A stretch of DNA of 64,000 bases from WVZL01 sp041862375 (GTDB lineage: Bacteria; Acidobacteriota; Aminicenantia; Aminicenantales; Aminicenantaceae): positions 1-64,000 of the forward strand of contig JBGVTE010000027.1 of NCBI GenBank assembly GCA_041862375.1. The letters run 5' to 3'. Within the stretch, counting starts at the first letter, position 1, and every line of letters begins with the position of its first letter. The notes below the pieces were generated by a model. It did not search any database. It saw nothing but the letters and a program-made list of their open reading frames with translations, and was not told the DNA's origin. Shown here piece by piece: positions 28,124 through 36,874 of this stretch. The translations under genes were made by a program, and so were the position numbers.

Positions 28124-31100
28124 TTATTTCAAAATCCCTTCTATTTCAGCAAAAATTTGTTTATCGGAAAAATGTTTGGCAGTTGCAGCTGAAGAGGGAC
28201 AAGAAGCAACACAGGTTCCACAACCTTTGCAGAGAGCCTCGTTCACTCTAGAAATATTTTCTTCTTTAATAAAAGAAATCGCTCTGTAGGGACATAAATC
28301 ATTGCAGAGGCGACAACCAGCACAGAGCTCAGGGTCGATGTATGCTTGAATAGGTTCCACTTCCACCTCGCCTTTTGCAATATGGGCTAAAATTCGAGCC
28401 GCTGCTGAACTTGCCTGGGCAACTGAATCCGGAATATCTTTTGGACCTTGACAGCAACCTGCAATGTATATTCCATCTGTAGCGGTAGCAGTTGGATCCA
28501 GCTTTGGGTGTTTTTCCAGGAAGAATCCATCCGGGCTTTGGCTTATAGAGAAAAGACGTCTTATTTTTTCGGCATCGGGTTGCGGTTCTATGGCATTACA
28601 GAGGACGACCATATCAACAGGAATCTCTCTATATTTTTTAGTAAGAGTATCTTCACAGCGGATAAGCAATGCTCCCTCATCCTGCTTTGACCAGCCGCAC
28701 TTGACTACTTCAGCTACCTTTCCTCGGATGACATTCACTCCTTCTTCCAGAATTCGGGAATAGAATTCCTCATACCCCTTTCCAAAAGAACGCATATCAA
28801 TATAAAACTGGAAGACCTCGGCATTGGTTCTATCTTGGATGAGGTGAGCGAATTTAAGGGCATACATGCAGCAAACTCGAGAGCAATAGGGGTGATTGTT
28901 TATATCACGAGAGCCAACACAGTGGACAATGCCGATAGCTCGAGGCTCTTTTCCATCCTTCATAATAATTTTTCCCTGAGTTGGTCCCGTTGAGTTGACT
29001 ATTCTTTCGAATTCTAGACTAGTGTAAACATTCTCAAACTCAGTATACCCATAGGGAACCAGGCTATCTGAATTGAGAGTATTGTATCCCGTAGCAATAA
29101 GGATTTGCCCCACATTGATTTCTTCTATTTCATCTTCCATATGGTGGTCTATAGCTTTAGCTTCACAGACACGCTCGCATTCATGGCATTCTATGCATAT
29201 TCCACAATTCAGACAGCGGGAAGCTTCCCTTACTGCTTCTTCCTCAAAAAATCCTAATTCGACCTCTTCAAAATCATTCCGCCTTGTATAAGGCATCCTC
29301 TCTTTCATCGCAGCACGTTCTTTCTTAGGGGTATCTTTGAATCGAGGAGCGTAACTATGGGGCCGGCAATCTTTATCTCTCTTAGGAAGAGTCTTAGGCC
29401 TTCGAGTCTTAAAATCTTTTAAAGGTTCGCCATTAAGATATTTCTCGATCACCTCAGCGGCTCTCTTTCCATCGCCCATAGCAGCAATAACAGTAGCAGG
29501 ACCCCAGGCAACATCTCCACCAGCAAAAACCCCTTCGATATTAGTCTCCAGAGTTTCTTGGTTTACCTTAAGTGTGTTCCACTTAGTAAGTTCAAATAAA
29601 GCTTTTCTATCTATAAAATCAATTTCTGGAGCTTGGCTTACAGCAATAATTACTGTATCAAAGCTAAGGTCATGTTTGCTTCCCTCTATCGGAACCGGCC
29701 GACGACGACCGCTTGAATCGGGCTCTCCTAACTCCATTTTTATGCATCTTAATCCTACAATTTTACCTGATTTTCCTAAGACTTCCACAGGAGCAACCAA
29801 GTATTGGATTTTCACTCCTTCTTCTTCTGCAGCTTGAATTTCATACTCTTCTGCTGGCATTTCTTTCCGAGTCCTTCGGTAGAGGATTGTAACTTCTTTA
29901 GCTCCACAGCGAAGAGCAGTTCGTGATGCATCGATTGCTGTGTTGCCGCCTCCAATTATGGCCACTCGCTCACCAACAGGCTGAGACTTTCCTAAATTTA
30001 TATTGCGTAAGTAATCAACGCCATGGTAAACGCCTTTGAACTTCTCTTCTCCCGGTATTTTCATTTTTAGACTTTTATGGGCACCTGTAGCGATGTATAT
30101 CGCCTTGTATCCTTGTTTAAACAGATCTTCTATAGTGAATTCCTTTCCTAAAGCTAAGCCCGTTTTAATGGTAACGCCCATCTTTTTGATGTAATCGATT
30201 TCATAATTGAGGAGCTTCTTTGGCAAGCGGTATTCAGGGATTCCAACAGCAAGCATACCTCCTGCAACAGGGAGCCTCTCGTGTATCACAGGTTTATAAC
30301 CTTGCAGTGCAAGATCATGAGCACAGGCAAGGCCAGAAGGCCCAGAACCAATGATGGCAATTTTTTCAGGTCTTTTCTTTTCAATTTTTGGAGGGCGAGG
30401 CCTGCCTTTTTGCCTCATCTCCCAATCAATTACAAAGCGCTTTAGATTCTTGATGGCAACAGATTCATCAACAAATTGCCGATTACACTCAGATTCACAA
30501 GGATGATAGCAGACTCGACCACATACAGCAGGAAGAGGATTTTGCTGGCGAATCAATCGGGCAGCCTCTTCAAATCGGCGTTGTGCAACAAGAGCAACGT
30601 ATCCTGCAGCTTCCTGACTGATTGGACATGTCTCTCTACAGGGGGGGCGATCTTCCTTCTCGATGAGATATGTGTTAGGAATGGCCTGGGGAAATGTTTT
30701 GTAGATAGCTGATCTCTGAGATTTATTTTCCTCGAAGGGATTGGGAACCTCGACTGGGCAAACTTGTACGCAGTCTCCGCAGGAAGTACATTTATCCGTC
30801 ACATAGCGGGCTTTTTTCCGGACTTTTACAGTAAAGTTACCTATAGAGCCTTCTACATTTTCTATTTCGCTGCAGCTAAGCAGCTCGATGTTTTCATGTT
30901 GAGCAACCGAAACCATCTTGGGAGTGAGAATACAGGCAGAGCAGTCAAGTGTTGGAAAAGTTTTATCGAATTTTGCCATTTTTCCCCCGATGGTGGAATC
31001 TTTTTCGACCAGATAGACTTTATTTCCTGATTCTCCAATTTCCAAGGCGGCCTGAATTCCTGATATCCCTCCTCCTACAACAAGAGTATTGGAGTTTATT

Positions 31101-31525
31101 TTAACATGAACCGTCTCTAAAGGTTTCTGGTGAACAACGCGGCAAACGGCAGCATAAACTAATGCACTTGCTTTTTCTGTTGCAGATTTCATCTCTTTAT
31201 GCACCCAAGAACACTGTTCTCGTATGTTGACCATCTGGAAGAGATACCTGTTCAGGTTTGATTTTTCACAAGTTTTTCGAAAAGTTAGCTCATGCATCAA
31301 AGGAGAGCAGGAGGCAACAATTACTCGGTTAAGCCCCAGCTCTCTTATGTCTTTAGTAATGAGCTCCTGACCTGGCTCTGAACACATGAATTTATAGTCC
31401 CGGGATATGGAGACGTAAGGAGCATCGACAACAGAATCTCTGACGTTTTCCACATCAACGGTCCCTGCGATATTGGTTCCGCAGTGACAGATATAGACAC
31501 CTATTTTTATATCGTTATCCTTCAC
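28124..31525 (-). CDS. hdrA: HdrA-like flavoprotein with inserted GltD/NfnL NAD(P)H module
   Basis: This 1133-residue protein is an HdrA (electron-bifurcating heterodisulfide reductase flavoprotein) interrupted by a complete glutamate-synthase-small-subunit-like module. Order: HdrA N-terminus with FAD loop GGGISGIQAA (151-160), the HdrA hallmark LDCSACILTPKM (194-205) and a Cys cluster (246-256). The GltD-like part spans about 293-790, with its own Fe-S cysteines (296-347), FAD loop IIGSGPSGLA (391-400), NAD(P) loop IIGGGNTAID (524-532), FAGGDVAWGPATVIAA and a further Cys cluster (771-787). The HdrA C-terminal part follows, then two ferredoxin-type clusters near 1060-1110. It could couple NAD(P)H, ferredoxin and an HdrBC-type disulfide. 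The GTG start overlaps the hdrB stop by 4 nt (GTGA). Confidence 0.93.
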   Translation of the reverse strand: MKDNDIKIGVYICHCGTNIAGTVDVENVRDSVVDAPYVSISRDYKFMCSEPGQELITKDIRELGLNRVIVASCSPLMHELTFRKTCEKSNLNRYLFQMVNIREQCSWVHKEMKSATEKASALVYAAVCRVVHQKPLETVHVKINSNTLVVGGGISGIQAALEIGESGNKVYLVEKDSTIGGKMAKFDKTFPTLDCSACILTPKMVSVAQHENIELLSCSEIENVEGSIGNFTVKVRKKARYVTDKCTSCGDCVQVCPVEVPNPFEENKSQRSAIYKTFPQAIPNTYLIEKEDRPPCRETCPISQEAAGYVALVAQRRFEEAARLIRQQNPLPAVCGRVCYHPCESECNRQFVDESVAIKNLKRFVIDWEMRQKGRPRPPKIEKKRPEKIAIIGSGPSGLACAHDLALQGYKPVIHERLPVAGGMLAVGIPEYRLPKKLLNYEIDYIKKMGVTIKTGLALGKEFTIEDLFKQGYKAIYIATGAHKSLKMKIPGEEKFKGVYHGVDYLRNINLGKSQPVGERVAIIGGGNTAIDASRTALRCGAKEVTILYRRTRKEMPAEEYEIQAAEEEGVKIQYLVAPVEVLGKSGKIVGLRCIKMELGEPDSSGRRRPVPIEGSKHDLSFDTVIIAVSQAPEIDFIDRKALFELTKWNTLKVNQETLETNIEGVFAGGDVAWGPATVIAAMGDGKRAAEVIEKYLNGEPLKDFKTRRPKTLPKRDKDCRPHSYAPRFKDTPKKERAAMKERMPYTRRNDFEEVELGFFEEEAVREASRCLNCGICIECHECERVCEAKAIDHHMEDEIEEINVGQILIATGYNTLNSDSLVPYGYTEFENVYTSLEFERIVNSTGPTQGKIIMKDGKEPRAIGIVHCVGSRDINNHPYCSRVCCMYALKFAHLIQDRTNAEVFQFYIDMRSFGKGYEEFYSRILEEGVNVIRGKVAEVVKCGWSKQDEGALLIRCEDTLTKKYREIPVDMVVLCNAIEPQPDAEKIRRLFSISQSPDGFFLEKHPKLDPTATATDGIYIAGCCQGPKDIPDSVAQASSAAARILAHIAKGEVEVEPIQAYIDPELCAGCRLCNDLCPYRAISFIKEENISRVNEALCKGCGTCVASCPSSAATAKHFSDKQIFAEIEGILK

Positions 31526-32397
31526 CTTGTTGCCTCCACTGAATTCTTATTTAGTCGGAAGGAAATGAGGCTGCGATCAAGTCCTAAGTCTTTAGGTGTC
31601 CCCCCTAGGGCTAACCCAAGCGCCTGGGTAAAAAATAAAACAGGGATGTGAAAATTACTCTTAAATTTCTTATTGATTTTATCCTGATAAGCTTCAACAT
31701 TTATCTGACACAATGGACATGTGGTCACGATGAGATCAGCTTCGTTCTCATACGCACACTCTAAGATATCTTTGTTGAGCTCTAATCCAACATCAGGGTA
31801 AGTTGTCATAAGCATTCCTCCACAGCAGCGGACTTTCATCGGGAAGTAGACATTTTCGACACCAAGAGCCTCAAAGAGAGAATCCATCATCTGGGGATTC
31901 TCTTTATCGTCAAGGCCACGATCTGGGCGCACAATCTGGCAGCCATAATACTGAGCCATTTTAACGCCATCCAAGCGAAATCGAGCTTGAGAAGCAATGG
32001 TATTAATTCCGACATCATTGACTAAAACTTCAAGAGGGTGGCGTATTTTTAAGCTTAGGCTATAAGCCAAATTATCTCTTTTGAGAGCCTGATCAACTTT
32101 TGCCCTCATTATCGGGTTATTTTTGAGAATATGATTTGTTTTATAAAGAATTGTGTAGCAAGAGCTACAGGGAGCAATAAGATCTCCCCTGTATTTTTCA
32201 GCTAAAGCCAAGTTGCGCGCTGATATAACGAGGGATACAGTTTCCTTTGTTGCCATGTAGTATGTAGCACCACAACAGTTCCAGTCTTCGAGTTCCACAA
32301 GCTCCAGTCCTAATTCCTTAAAGACAAAACGAAAAGACTGGTCGTAGCCTTTTGCTGATGCTTCAAGGCTGCATCCAGGATAGTATATGTATTCCAT
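31522..32397 (-). CDS. hdrB: Heterodisulfide reductase subunit B-like (CCG protein)
   Basis: This 291-residue subunit has two complete CCG motifs: Cys9, Cys41-Cys42, Cys77, Cys80 and Cys153, Cys191-Cys192, Cys227, Cys230. In methanogen HdrB such motifs hold the two noncubane [4Fe-4S] clusters that cleave CoM-S-S-CoB. Both sites are intact, so real disulfide chemistry is expected, but the organism is not expected to make CoM or CoB and the physiological disulfide is unknown. Placed between HdrC and HdrA in the same operon; strong TGGAGGT ribosome site. Confidence 0.93.
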   Translation of the reverse strand: MEYIYYPGCSLEASAKGYDQSFRFVFKELGLELVELEDWNCCGATYYMATKETVSLVISARNLALAEKYRGDLIAPCSSCYTILYKTNHILKNNPIMRAKVDQALKRDNLAYSLSLKIRHPLEVLVNDVGINTIASQARFRLDGVKMAQYYGCQIVRPDRGLDDKENPQMMDSLFEALGVENVYFPMKVRCCGGMLMTTYPDVGLELNKDILECAYENEADLIVTTCPLCQINVEAYQDKINKKFKSNFHIPVLFFTQALGLALGGTPKDLGLDRSLISFRLNKNSVEATR

Positions 32398-32433
32398 TTT
32401 ACCTCCAGATTTTAGATGAGAGAGAATGAAATC

Positions 32434-33054
32434 CTATTCACGAACAGGAACAACCATTTCCATTATTTCTGCTTCTTTCAGGATTTCTGAAAAAGTTTTT
32501 GTTCCTTTGATTTTTTTTGGAACAAATCCTATACGGCCTTTTGAAATTAGCCTTAAGAATAGAGGGATCATTCCCATCAATTTTAAAGGATTTGTTTTAA
32601 GAAAATAAAAGAGTATGAGTCCTGGTTCGTAACTCCGGCCGTATCGATTGGTAATAGCGACAAAAGATTTTGAAAGAGCATACACGGGGAATCTCTTTGG
32701 GAAAATGTTCTTATCTAATGCCAACCGTTTTAATGTGTAGATAATATCCGTGACTTGAACTCCTTGAGGGCATCTCACGGTGCACGCATAGCATGAGGCA
32801 CAGATCCATATAGTGCGGCTGGAGAGTATGGATTCAATTTCCCGTGCACGGAAAAGAGCAATAATTTCTCGTGGAGTAATATCCATCGTATAACTTACAG
32901 GACATGAACCAGTGCAGCTTCCGCATTGAATACATTTTTTTATGCTCTCCCCTCCAGGTATGTTTGAGACCTGCAGAAGAAATAAATCTCTGAGTTCCCT
33001 CTCTTTTTTACCTAGAGCACCTGGTATCTTTAATTCCTGCTTTTTTCTATTCAT
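32434..33054 (-). CDS. hdrC: Heterodisulfide reductase subunit C-like ferredoxin
   Basis: This 206-residue protein has two [4Fe-4S] ferredoxin-type clusters: Cys41, 44, 47, 51 and Cys85, 88, 91, 95. A helical C-terminal part follows. It relays electrons from HdrA to the catalytic HdrB. Its start overlaps the upstream response-regulator stop by 4 nt (ATGA), and HdrB follows after 36 nt, so all are co-translated. There is no membrane segment resembling HdrE/DsrM, which supports a soluble HdrABC-type complex. Confidence 0.92.
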   Translation of the reverse strand: MNRKKQELKIPGALGKKERELRDLFLLQVSNIPGGESIKKCIQCGSCTGSCPVSYTMDITPREIIALFRAREIESILSSRTIWICASCYACTVRCPQGVQVTDIIYTLKRLALDKNIFPKRFPVYALSKSFVAITNRYGRSYEPGLILFYFLKTNPLKLMGMIPLFLRLISKGRIGFVPKKIKGTKTFSEILKEAEIMEMVVPVRE

Positions 33055-33458
33055 CCCTTAAGCAATTTTTCGATACGAGCAAGTAAATCATCTGGTTTTA
33101 CAGGTTTATCGATGTAGTCGTCCGGTCCTACCATTCCTTGATCTTCTCCCCTGAACTGAAATCTTGAACCAGTCTGCTCTTTCACAGCAGAAATAAAAAT
33201 AATCGGTGTCTCCTTAAAATCTTTGTATTCTTTAGAGGTCTTGATGGCATGGCAGAGGGAAAATCCATCAAAAAGACTATCCATCATGATATCAAGAAGG
33301 ATAAGATCTGGCTTCTCTGTAAAAATTTTTTCTTTTCCCTCCTTAGGATTCGAAGCAATTACCACTTCGTACAGAGCTGATTCCAAGATAGGTGTTACAG
33401 CATCTGTGAAATCTGGATCATCGTCAACTACTAAAATTTTTGCCTTATGTTTTTCCAT
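33051..33458 (-). CDS. Single-domain response regulator in the Hdr operon
   Basis: This 135-residue stand-alone receiver domain has the acidic pair in VVDDDP (residues 11-14), phospho-acceptor Asp in LILLDIMMD, and the conserved Lys in DYIDKPVKPDD. A 15-20 residue insertion (SRFQFRGEDQGMVGP) before that Lys is distinctive. With no output domain it must act by protein contact or phosphorelay. It is translationally coupled to HdrC by a 4-nt overlap. The ribosome site is AAGGAGG. Confidence 0.92.
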   Translation of the reverse strand: MEKHKAKILVVDDDPDFTDAVTPILESALYEVVIASNPKEGKEKIFTEKPDLILLDIMMDSLFDGFSLCHAIKTSKEYKDFKETPIIFISAVKEQTGSRFQFRGEDQGMVGPDDYIDKPVKPDDLLARIEKLLKG

Positions 33459-33472
33459 TTTTTCCTCCTTAT

Positions 33473-33841
33473 TTATTTACTAAAGGCACTATTGATTGCC
33501 AATTTTAATTCATCTTTGCCGAAAGATTTTATAAAGTAAAAAAAGATATCCTGTTCTCTGACTTTAGCTTCCAGACGCTTTGTGTTCTTTTTTGTTGTCA
33601 TGATGATCTTTATTTTAGGGTCGATATTCTTCAGGACAGAAACAGCCTCATATCCCTTCATCTCGGGAAGCTTCACATCCATGATTAAACAATTAAAACA
33701 CCCTTCTGATACTTTCTTTATTGCATCGCAAAGACCCTTGCCAGTTTCCACATAATAATCTTCCTTTTTTAAAAACCTTGCTAATTTCTCTCTATCCAAA
33801 GTATCGGGATCTATGATAAGGATTTTATTTTCTAATACCAT
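33473..33841 (-). CDS. Single-domain response regulator, first gene of the Hdr operon
   Basis: This 122-residue receiver-like protein has Asp in IIDPD, phospho-acceptor Asp in CLIMDVKLPEM and Lys in FYFIKSFGKDE. The ATG at 33841 is chosen over a TTG at 33859 because GAGGAAG lies just upstream of the ATG and would be inside the coding region otherwise. The start is about 30 nt from the -12 element of a sigma-54 site at 33871-33886, giving a short leader. A second receiver gene follows after 14 nt. Confidence 0.86.
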   Translation of the reverse strand: MVLENKILIIDPDTLDREKLARFLKKEDYYVETGKGLCDAIKKVSEGCFNCLIMDVKLPEMKGYEAVSVLKNIDPKIKIIMTTKKNTKRLEAKVREQDIFFYFIKSFGKDELKLAINSAFSK

Positions 33842-33870
33842 CTTTAATAACTTCCTCAAACATATATTAT

Positions 33871-33886
33871 TGCATTAATTGTGCCA
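33871..33886 (-). promoter_or_regulatory. Sigma-54 (-24/-12) promoter of the Hdr operon
   Basis: On the minus strand the sequence is TGGCACAATTAATGCA. It matches the sigma-54 consensus TGGCAC-N5-TTGCA at 15 of 16 counted positions if the five spacer bases are ignored, and the essential GG (-24) and GC (-12) have correct spacing. The first gene starts about 30 nt downstream. An NtrC-type activator is encoded in the same window at 40043-41395. Confidence 0.8.
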
Positions 33887-33999
33887 AATGTTTCGGGAGT
33901 GAAAGAATCAAGACGAAATCATATTTAATTGATATTAAATAAATTACATAGGAATTGAAAGCAGGACTATTGCTCTATGAGAAAGGACTAATATTTGAC

Positions 34000-34016
34000 T
34001 GGGGTATTTCTCCCCA
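34000..34016. promoter_or_regulatory. Putative enhancer (activator-binding palindrome) of the Hdr operon
   Basis: TGGGGTATTTCTCCCCA is a perfect inverted repeat of TGGGG/CCCCA with a 7-base spacer. Its centre is about 123 nt upstream of the GG of the sigma-54 promoter at 33871-33886. A near-identical element lies at the equivalent distance before the hydrogenase operon. Position, symmetry and pairing fit a binding site for a sigma-54 activator. Confidence 0.65.
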
Positions 34017-34081
34017 TTCATGTTCCAGAAATTCTCAACTGGATACAATACTTTTAGCAATGACTTCATGTAGAATTTTTA

Positions 34082-34834
34082 TCAGAAAAACAATAATTTA
34101 ATTGCTAATAATAATATTACAATAATAAAAAGGTTCCTAATCCACAGATTGCCTTTCAAAACAGCTAATCTTGTGCCCAAAGTGGCACCTAAAGCCATTG
34201 AAAGACCCAAGGGAATAGCCACAGAAAAATCAACAAGCCCGTGATAATAAAAAAATGTGGAGGCGACCAAGGAAGAAAATATATTGAATATTTTTGTGAT
34301 ATAGGCCACCTGAAGGAAATTCAAATTAAGAGTAACAATAAGAATATAGCTGAGGAAGGTAACATAACCTCCACTAAAAAATCCTCCATAAATACCCAAA
34401 ATGAAAATTAATAAAGCACTCGAAACAAATTTTATCTTCGAAATATTTTCGCGCTTTTCTTGTAATCCTAAGTCTTTTTTTAAGATAACAGAGCCAGCAA
34501 TAATAAAAATTATAATCCCTATCACCTTTTTTAAGATATCTTTATCAATAGCTAAAACAAAACTGGCTCCTATAAGCGAACCACAAATTGTTAAAATAGA
34601 AAAAAGAACGATAACTTTATAATGGGATATTTTTATTTTTCTTCTAAAGCCAAGAGCACCACTAATACTGAGAAAGATTAATGCGACCATATTTGTAGCA
34701 ACAGCATTTTTTGAAATCATTCCAAATGAAATAAGCGCAGGCACAGTTATTAAAGAGGTTCCGCCAACAGATACACTAAAAATACTTACAATAAAAGAAA
34801 GTAAGCAAACTATAAAAATACTAGAATAACTCAT
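34082..34834 (-). CDS. Sulfite exporter TauE/SafE-family membrane protein (second copy)
   Basis: This 250-residue, about eight-helix TauE/SafE protein has N-terminal SVGGTSLITVPALISFGMISKNAVATNM and second-half IYGGFFSGGYVTFLSYILIV, the two repeat signatures. It differs clearly in sequence from the copy at 26169-26933, so it is a paralog rather than a recent duplicate. It lies 300 nt downstream of the hydrogenase genes on the same strand and upstream of the Hdr operon's control region. Export or import of a sulfur anion linked to the Hdr/hydrogenase system is an inference from position. Confidence 0.87.
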   Translation of the reverse strand: MSYSSIFIVCLLSFIVSIFSVSVGGTSLITVPALISFGMISKNAVATNMVALIFLSISGALGFRRKIKISHYKVIVLFSILTICGSLIGASFVLAIDKDILKKVIGIIIFIIAGSVILKKDLGLQEKRENISKIKFVSSALLIFILGIYGGFFSGGYVTFLSYILIVTLNLNFLQVAYITKIFNIFSSLVASTFFYYHGLVDFSVAIPLGLSMALGATLGTRLAVLKGNLWIRNLFIIVILLLAIKLLFF

Positions 34835-35134
34835 ATAAGTTCTTTTAATTTAATTAAGCCCAAAAAAACTTCATGACAGATGGAAGTATTTCTTAGAGTG
34901 ATTTTGTATTATTTCGAATTGTTGGTGTGAATCTACTATGTATATATTAAAAAAATGTTTGAAAATTGACTTATCTAAATTCATTGACGGGCAATCAAAT
35001 GATTTCTATGGTTAAGATTCGTGTGTTTACTAATTATGTATCTTATAATTCATTGTTCTTGGCAGCGTAATTTTAAGGATATAAAATTAACATTCTATAA
35101 AACTTTTATGGCTTCCTTTTTTTAAAAGTATAAG
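34835..35134. other. Gene-free interval between hydA and the TauE gene
   Basis: 300 bases of AT-rich sequence. It could hold the TauE promoter, but I saw neither a sigma-54 site nor a convincing -35/-10 pair, and no terminator hairpin after hydA. Confidence 0.4.
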
Positions 35135-36874
35135 TCAGTTAATTACCTCATCAAGGACTTCCAGCAGGGCCTTCCGAACAGCTTTAGAAATATTTTCTCC
35201 TTTCTCTATTGTATCAGGTTGAATACCTAGAACATAAGAATTCTTTATTCGTTCATAGCTCATCTCACTCGATATGAACGGCAGGAGTCTGTGACTCAGT
35301 GCAGAATTGGAGAAAATATAGTGTAGCGGTATTAAAGTCACTTTCCCTGGCTTCTCTCTAAAGTTAACAGCATCAAAGAAAACAAGAGTCCGATGAGGCC
35401 CGCCTTTCCAAGAAATATCTTGCTCTTTTATTTCTGACTCAAGCCAGACATCTTTTACTCCCCGTTTTTTCAGTTCAAGAGCTAGCTCTATGCCAAGTCC
35501 ATCATCAGAATAATCTTTTTTACCTACTCCTATAAAAATTGGAGACCCCGCTGCTTTGATCTCCTCTAATTTTATTCTCCAGTTATTATGTGGAGCTTTT
35601 TTAACCTCAGCCATATGGACGGAACAGCTGAAGCAGGGGTCGAAAGCCCTAACGACTAAGTCCATTCTATCCCTGATCTTTTCATCTTCGTCTCTATCAA
35701 GTAGTTTCTGAGCTGCAATATAGCAGTATCTTTCGATATCTTCAGTATTTTGAGCAGTTGGAGTAATAATGTCAGAGTATGAGACAAGGCCATCCGAGAT
35801 TTCATAGCAATGGATAAGAAGACCACGAGGTGCCTCAACGATCCCGACTCCTTTTCCTTCTTTAGCTGTATACTTTCCAATAGAAGGATTAGGGAGTTTG
35901 AGCATTTCATCAACAATTTTAGGTATCCTTTCGAAAGCATAAAGAATTTCCAATGCCTGAGCTGCGTTGTTAAAGAGAGGGTTTCGCTTCCAGCGCGGAT
36001 TGAAGTATTTTTTATACATTTTTCCTGCTTGGCCTTTCAGCCTTTCACCGAGATTATTAACTCTAGCTAAGGCTCCGACGGAATACGGCTTACCATTATA
36101 GCGACTGTGTTTAGCATAGGAATGAGATACGATGAATTCATTTGTCAGATTCCTATAATCATCTTTGTGAATTATTTCTCCGGTGGAAAGGATGATTTGA
36201 TCTCCCGCAAACCCGTACTTATTCTTGGCTGGATTACAGCAGGCATACACAGTATCATCCTCCGGACAATCAGGATAATCGAGTTCGCAGAAAAGATTCA
36301 CTGTTTTTAAGACGAAGGGCATAAATTGGATAGCCCTGCTTTTTATCCAAATCAGCTCATCTTTGGAAGGAAATCTTCCGAATCCTCCGATAACCGGATT
36401 TTCTCCGTGTATATAACGACCGCTTGCTGTCATCATGATGTGATTTCCGAATTCCTTCATCTCGAGCGCAATCTTGACTTCAAAATCGAATTTGGAAGCC
36501 AAGGCTATTGCATTGGGAAATCCTACATAGTCAGGGAGAGCCAGGTAATAAACGTGGAGTGAGTGGCTTTCTATCATTTCACCCAGATGCATGAGTTCTC
36601 TAAAAAGCGAAACTTTAGAAGGGACTTTTACGACAAGAGCATTCTCCATAGCACGAATGGAAGCGTATTTATGAGAAACAGAGCAGATTGCGCAGATTCG
36701 GGGTACTATGTTTACATTTTCTTCTGGAGTTTTACCTAGAGTCAATCTCTCAACTAAGCGTGGGCCTTCGAATATTTTAACTTTTACATCTGTCACAGCT
36801 TTCCCGTCGAGTGTGGCATAAACTCCCCCTTTTCCCTCAACCCTTGCCAGGTGATCTATAGAAATTTTCTTCAT
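35135..36874 (-). CDS. hydA: [NiFe]-sulfhydrogenase large subunit fused to a HycI-like maturation protease
   Basis: The first 420 residues are a group 3b (Pyrococcus HydA-like) large subunit: L1 motif RICAICSVSH (Arg59, Cys61, Cys64, His68), SGRYIHGENPVIGGFGRFP, FIVSHSYAKHSRYNGKPYSVGA and L2 motif DPCFSCSVH (Cys414, Cys417, His420). Normal large subunits end within a few to about 25 residues of that His, where a protease trims them. Here about 159 residues follow, and these look like a hydrogenase maturation endopeptidase: IGVGKKDYSDDGLG (Asp458), VFFDAV (Asp501), SHRL (His528), GIQPD (550-554). In E. coli HycI the nickel-sensing ligands are Asp16, Asp62 and His90, in matching contexts. Cleavage after His420 would release the protease domain. 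The start overlaps hydD by 4 nt. Confidence 0.9.
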   Translation of the reverse strand: MKKISIDHLARVEGKGGVYATLDGKAVTDVKVKIFEGPRLVERLTLGKTPEENVNIVPRICAICSVSHKYASIRAMENALVVKVPSKVSLFRELMHLGEMIESHSLHVYYLALPDYVGFPNAIALASKFDFEVKIALEMKEFGNHIMMTASGRYIHGENPVIGGFGRFPSKDELIWIKSRAIQFMPFVLKTVNLFCELDYPDCPEDDTVYACCNPAKNKYGFAGDQIILSTGEIIHKDDYRNLTNEFIVSHSYAKHSRYNGKPYSVGALARVNNLGERLKGQAGKMYKKYFNPRWKRNPLFNNAAQALEILYAFERIPKIVDEMLKLPNPSIGKYTAKEGKGVGIVEAPRGLLIHCYEISDGLVSYSDIITPTAQNTEDIERYCYIAAQKLLDRDEDEKIRDRMDLVVRAFDPCFSCSVHMAEVKKAPHNNWRIKLEEIKAAGSPIFIGVGKKDYSDDGLGIELALELKKRGVKDVWLESEIKEQDISWKGGPHRTLVFFDAVNFREKPGKVTLIPLHYIFSNSALSHRLLPFISSEMSYERIKNSYVLGIQPDTIEKGENISKAVRKALLEVLDEVIN

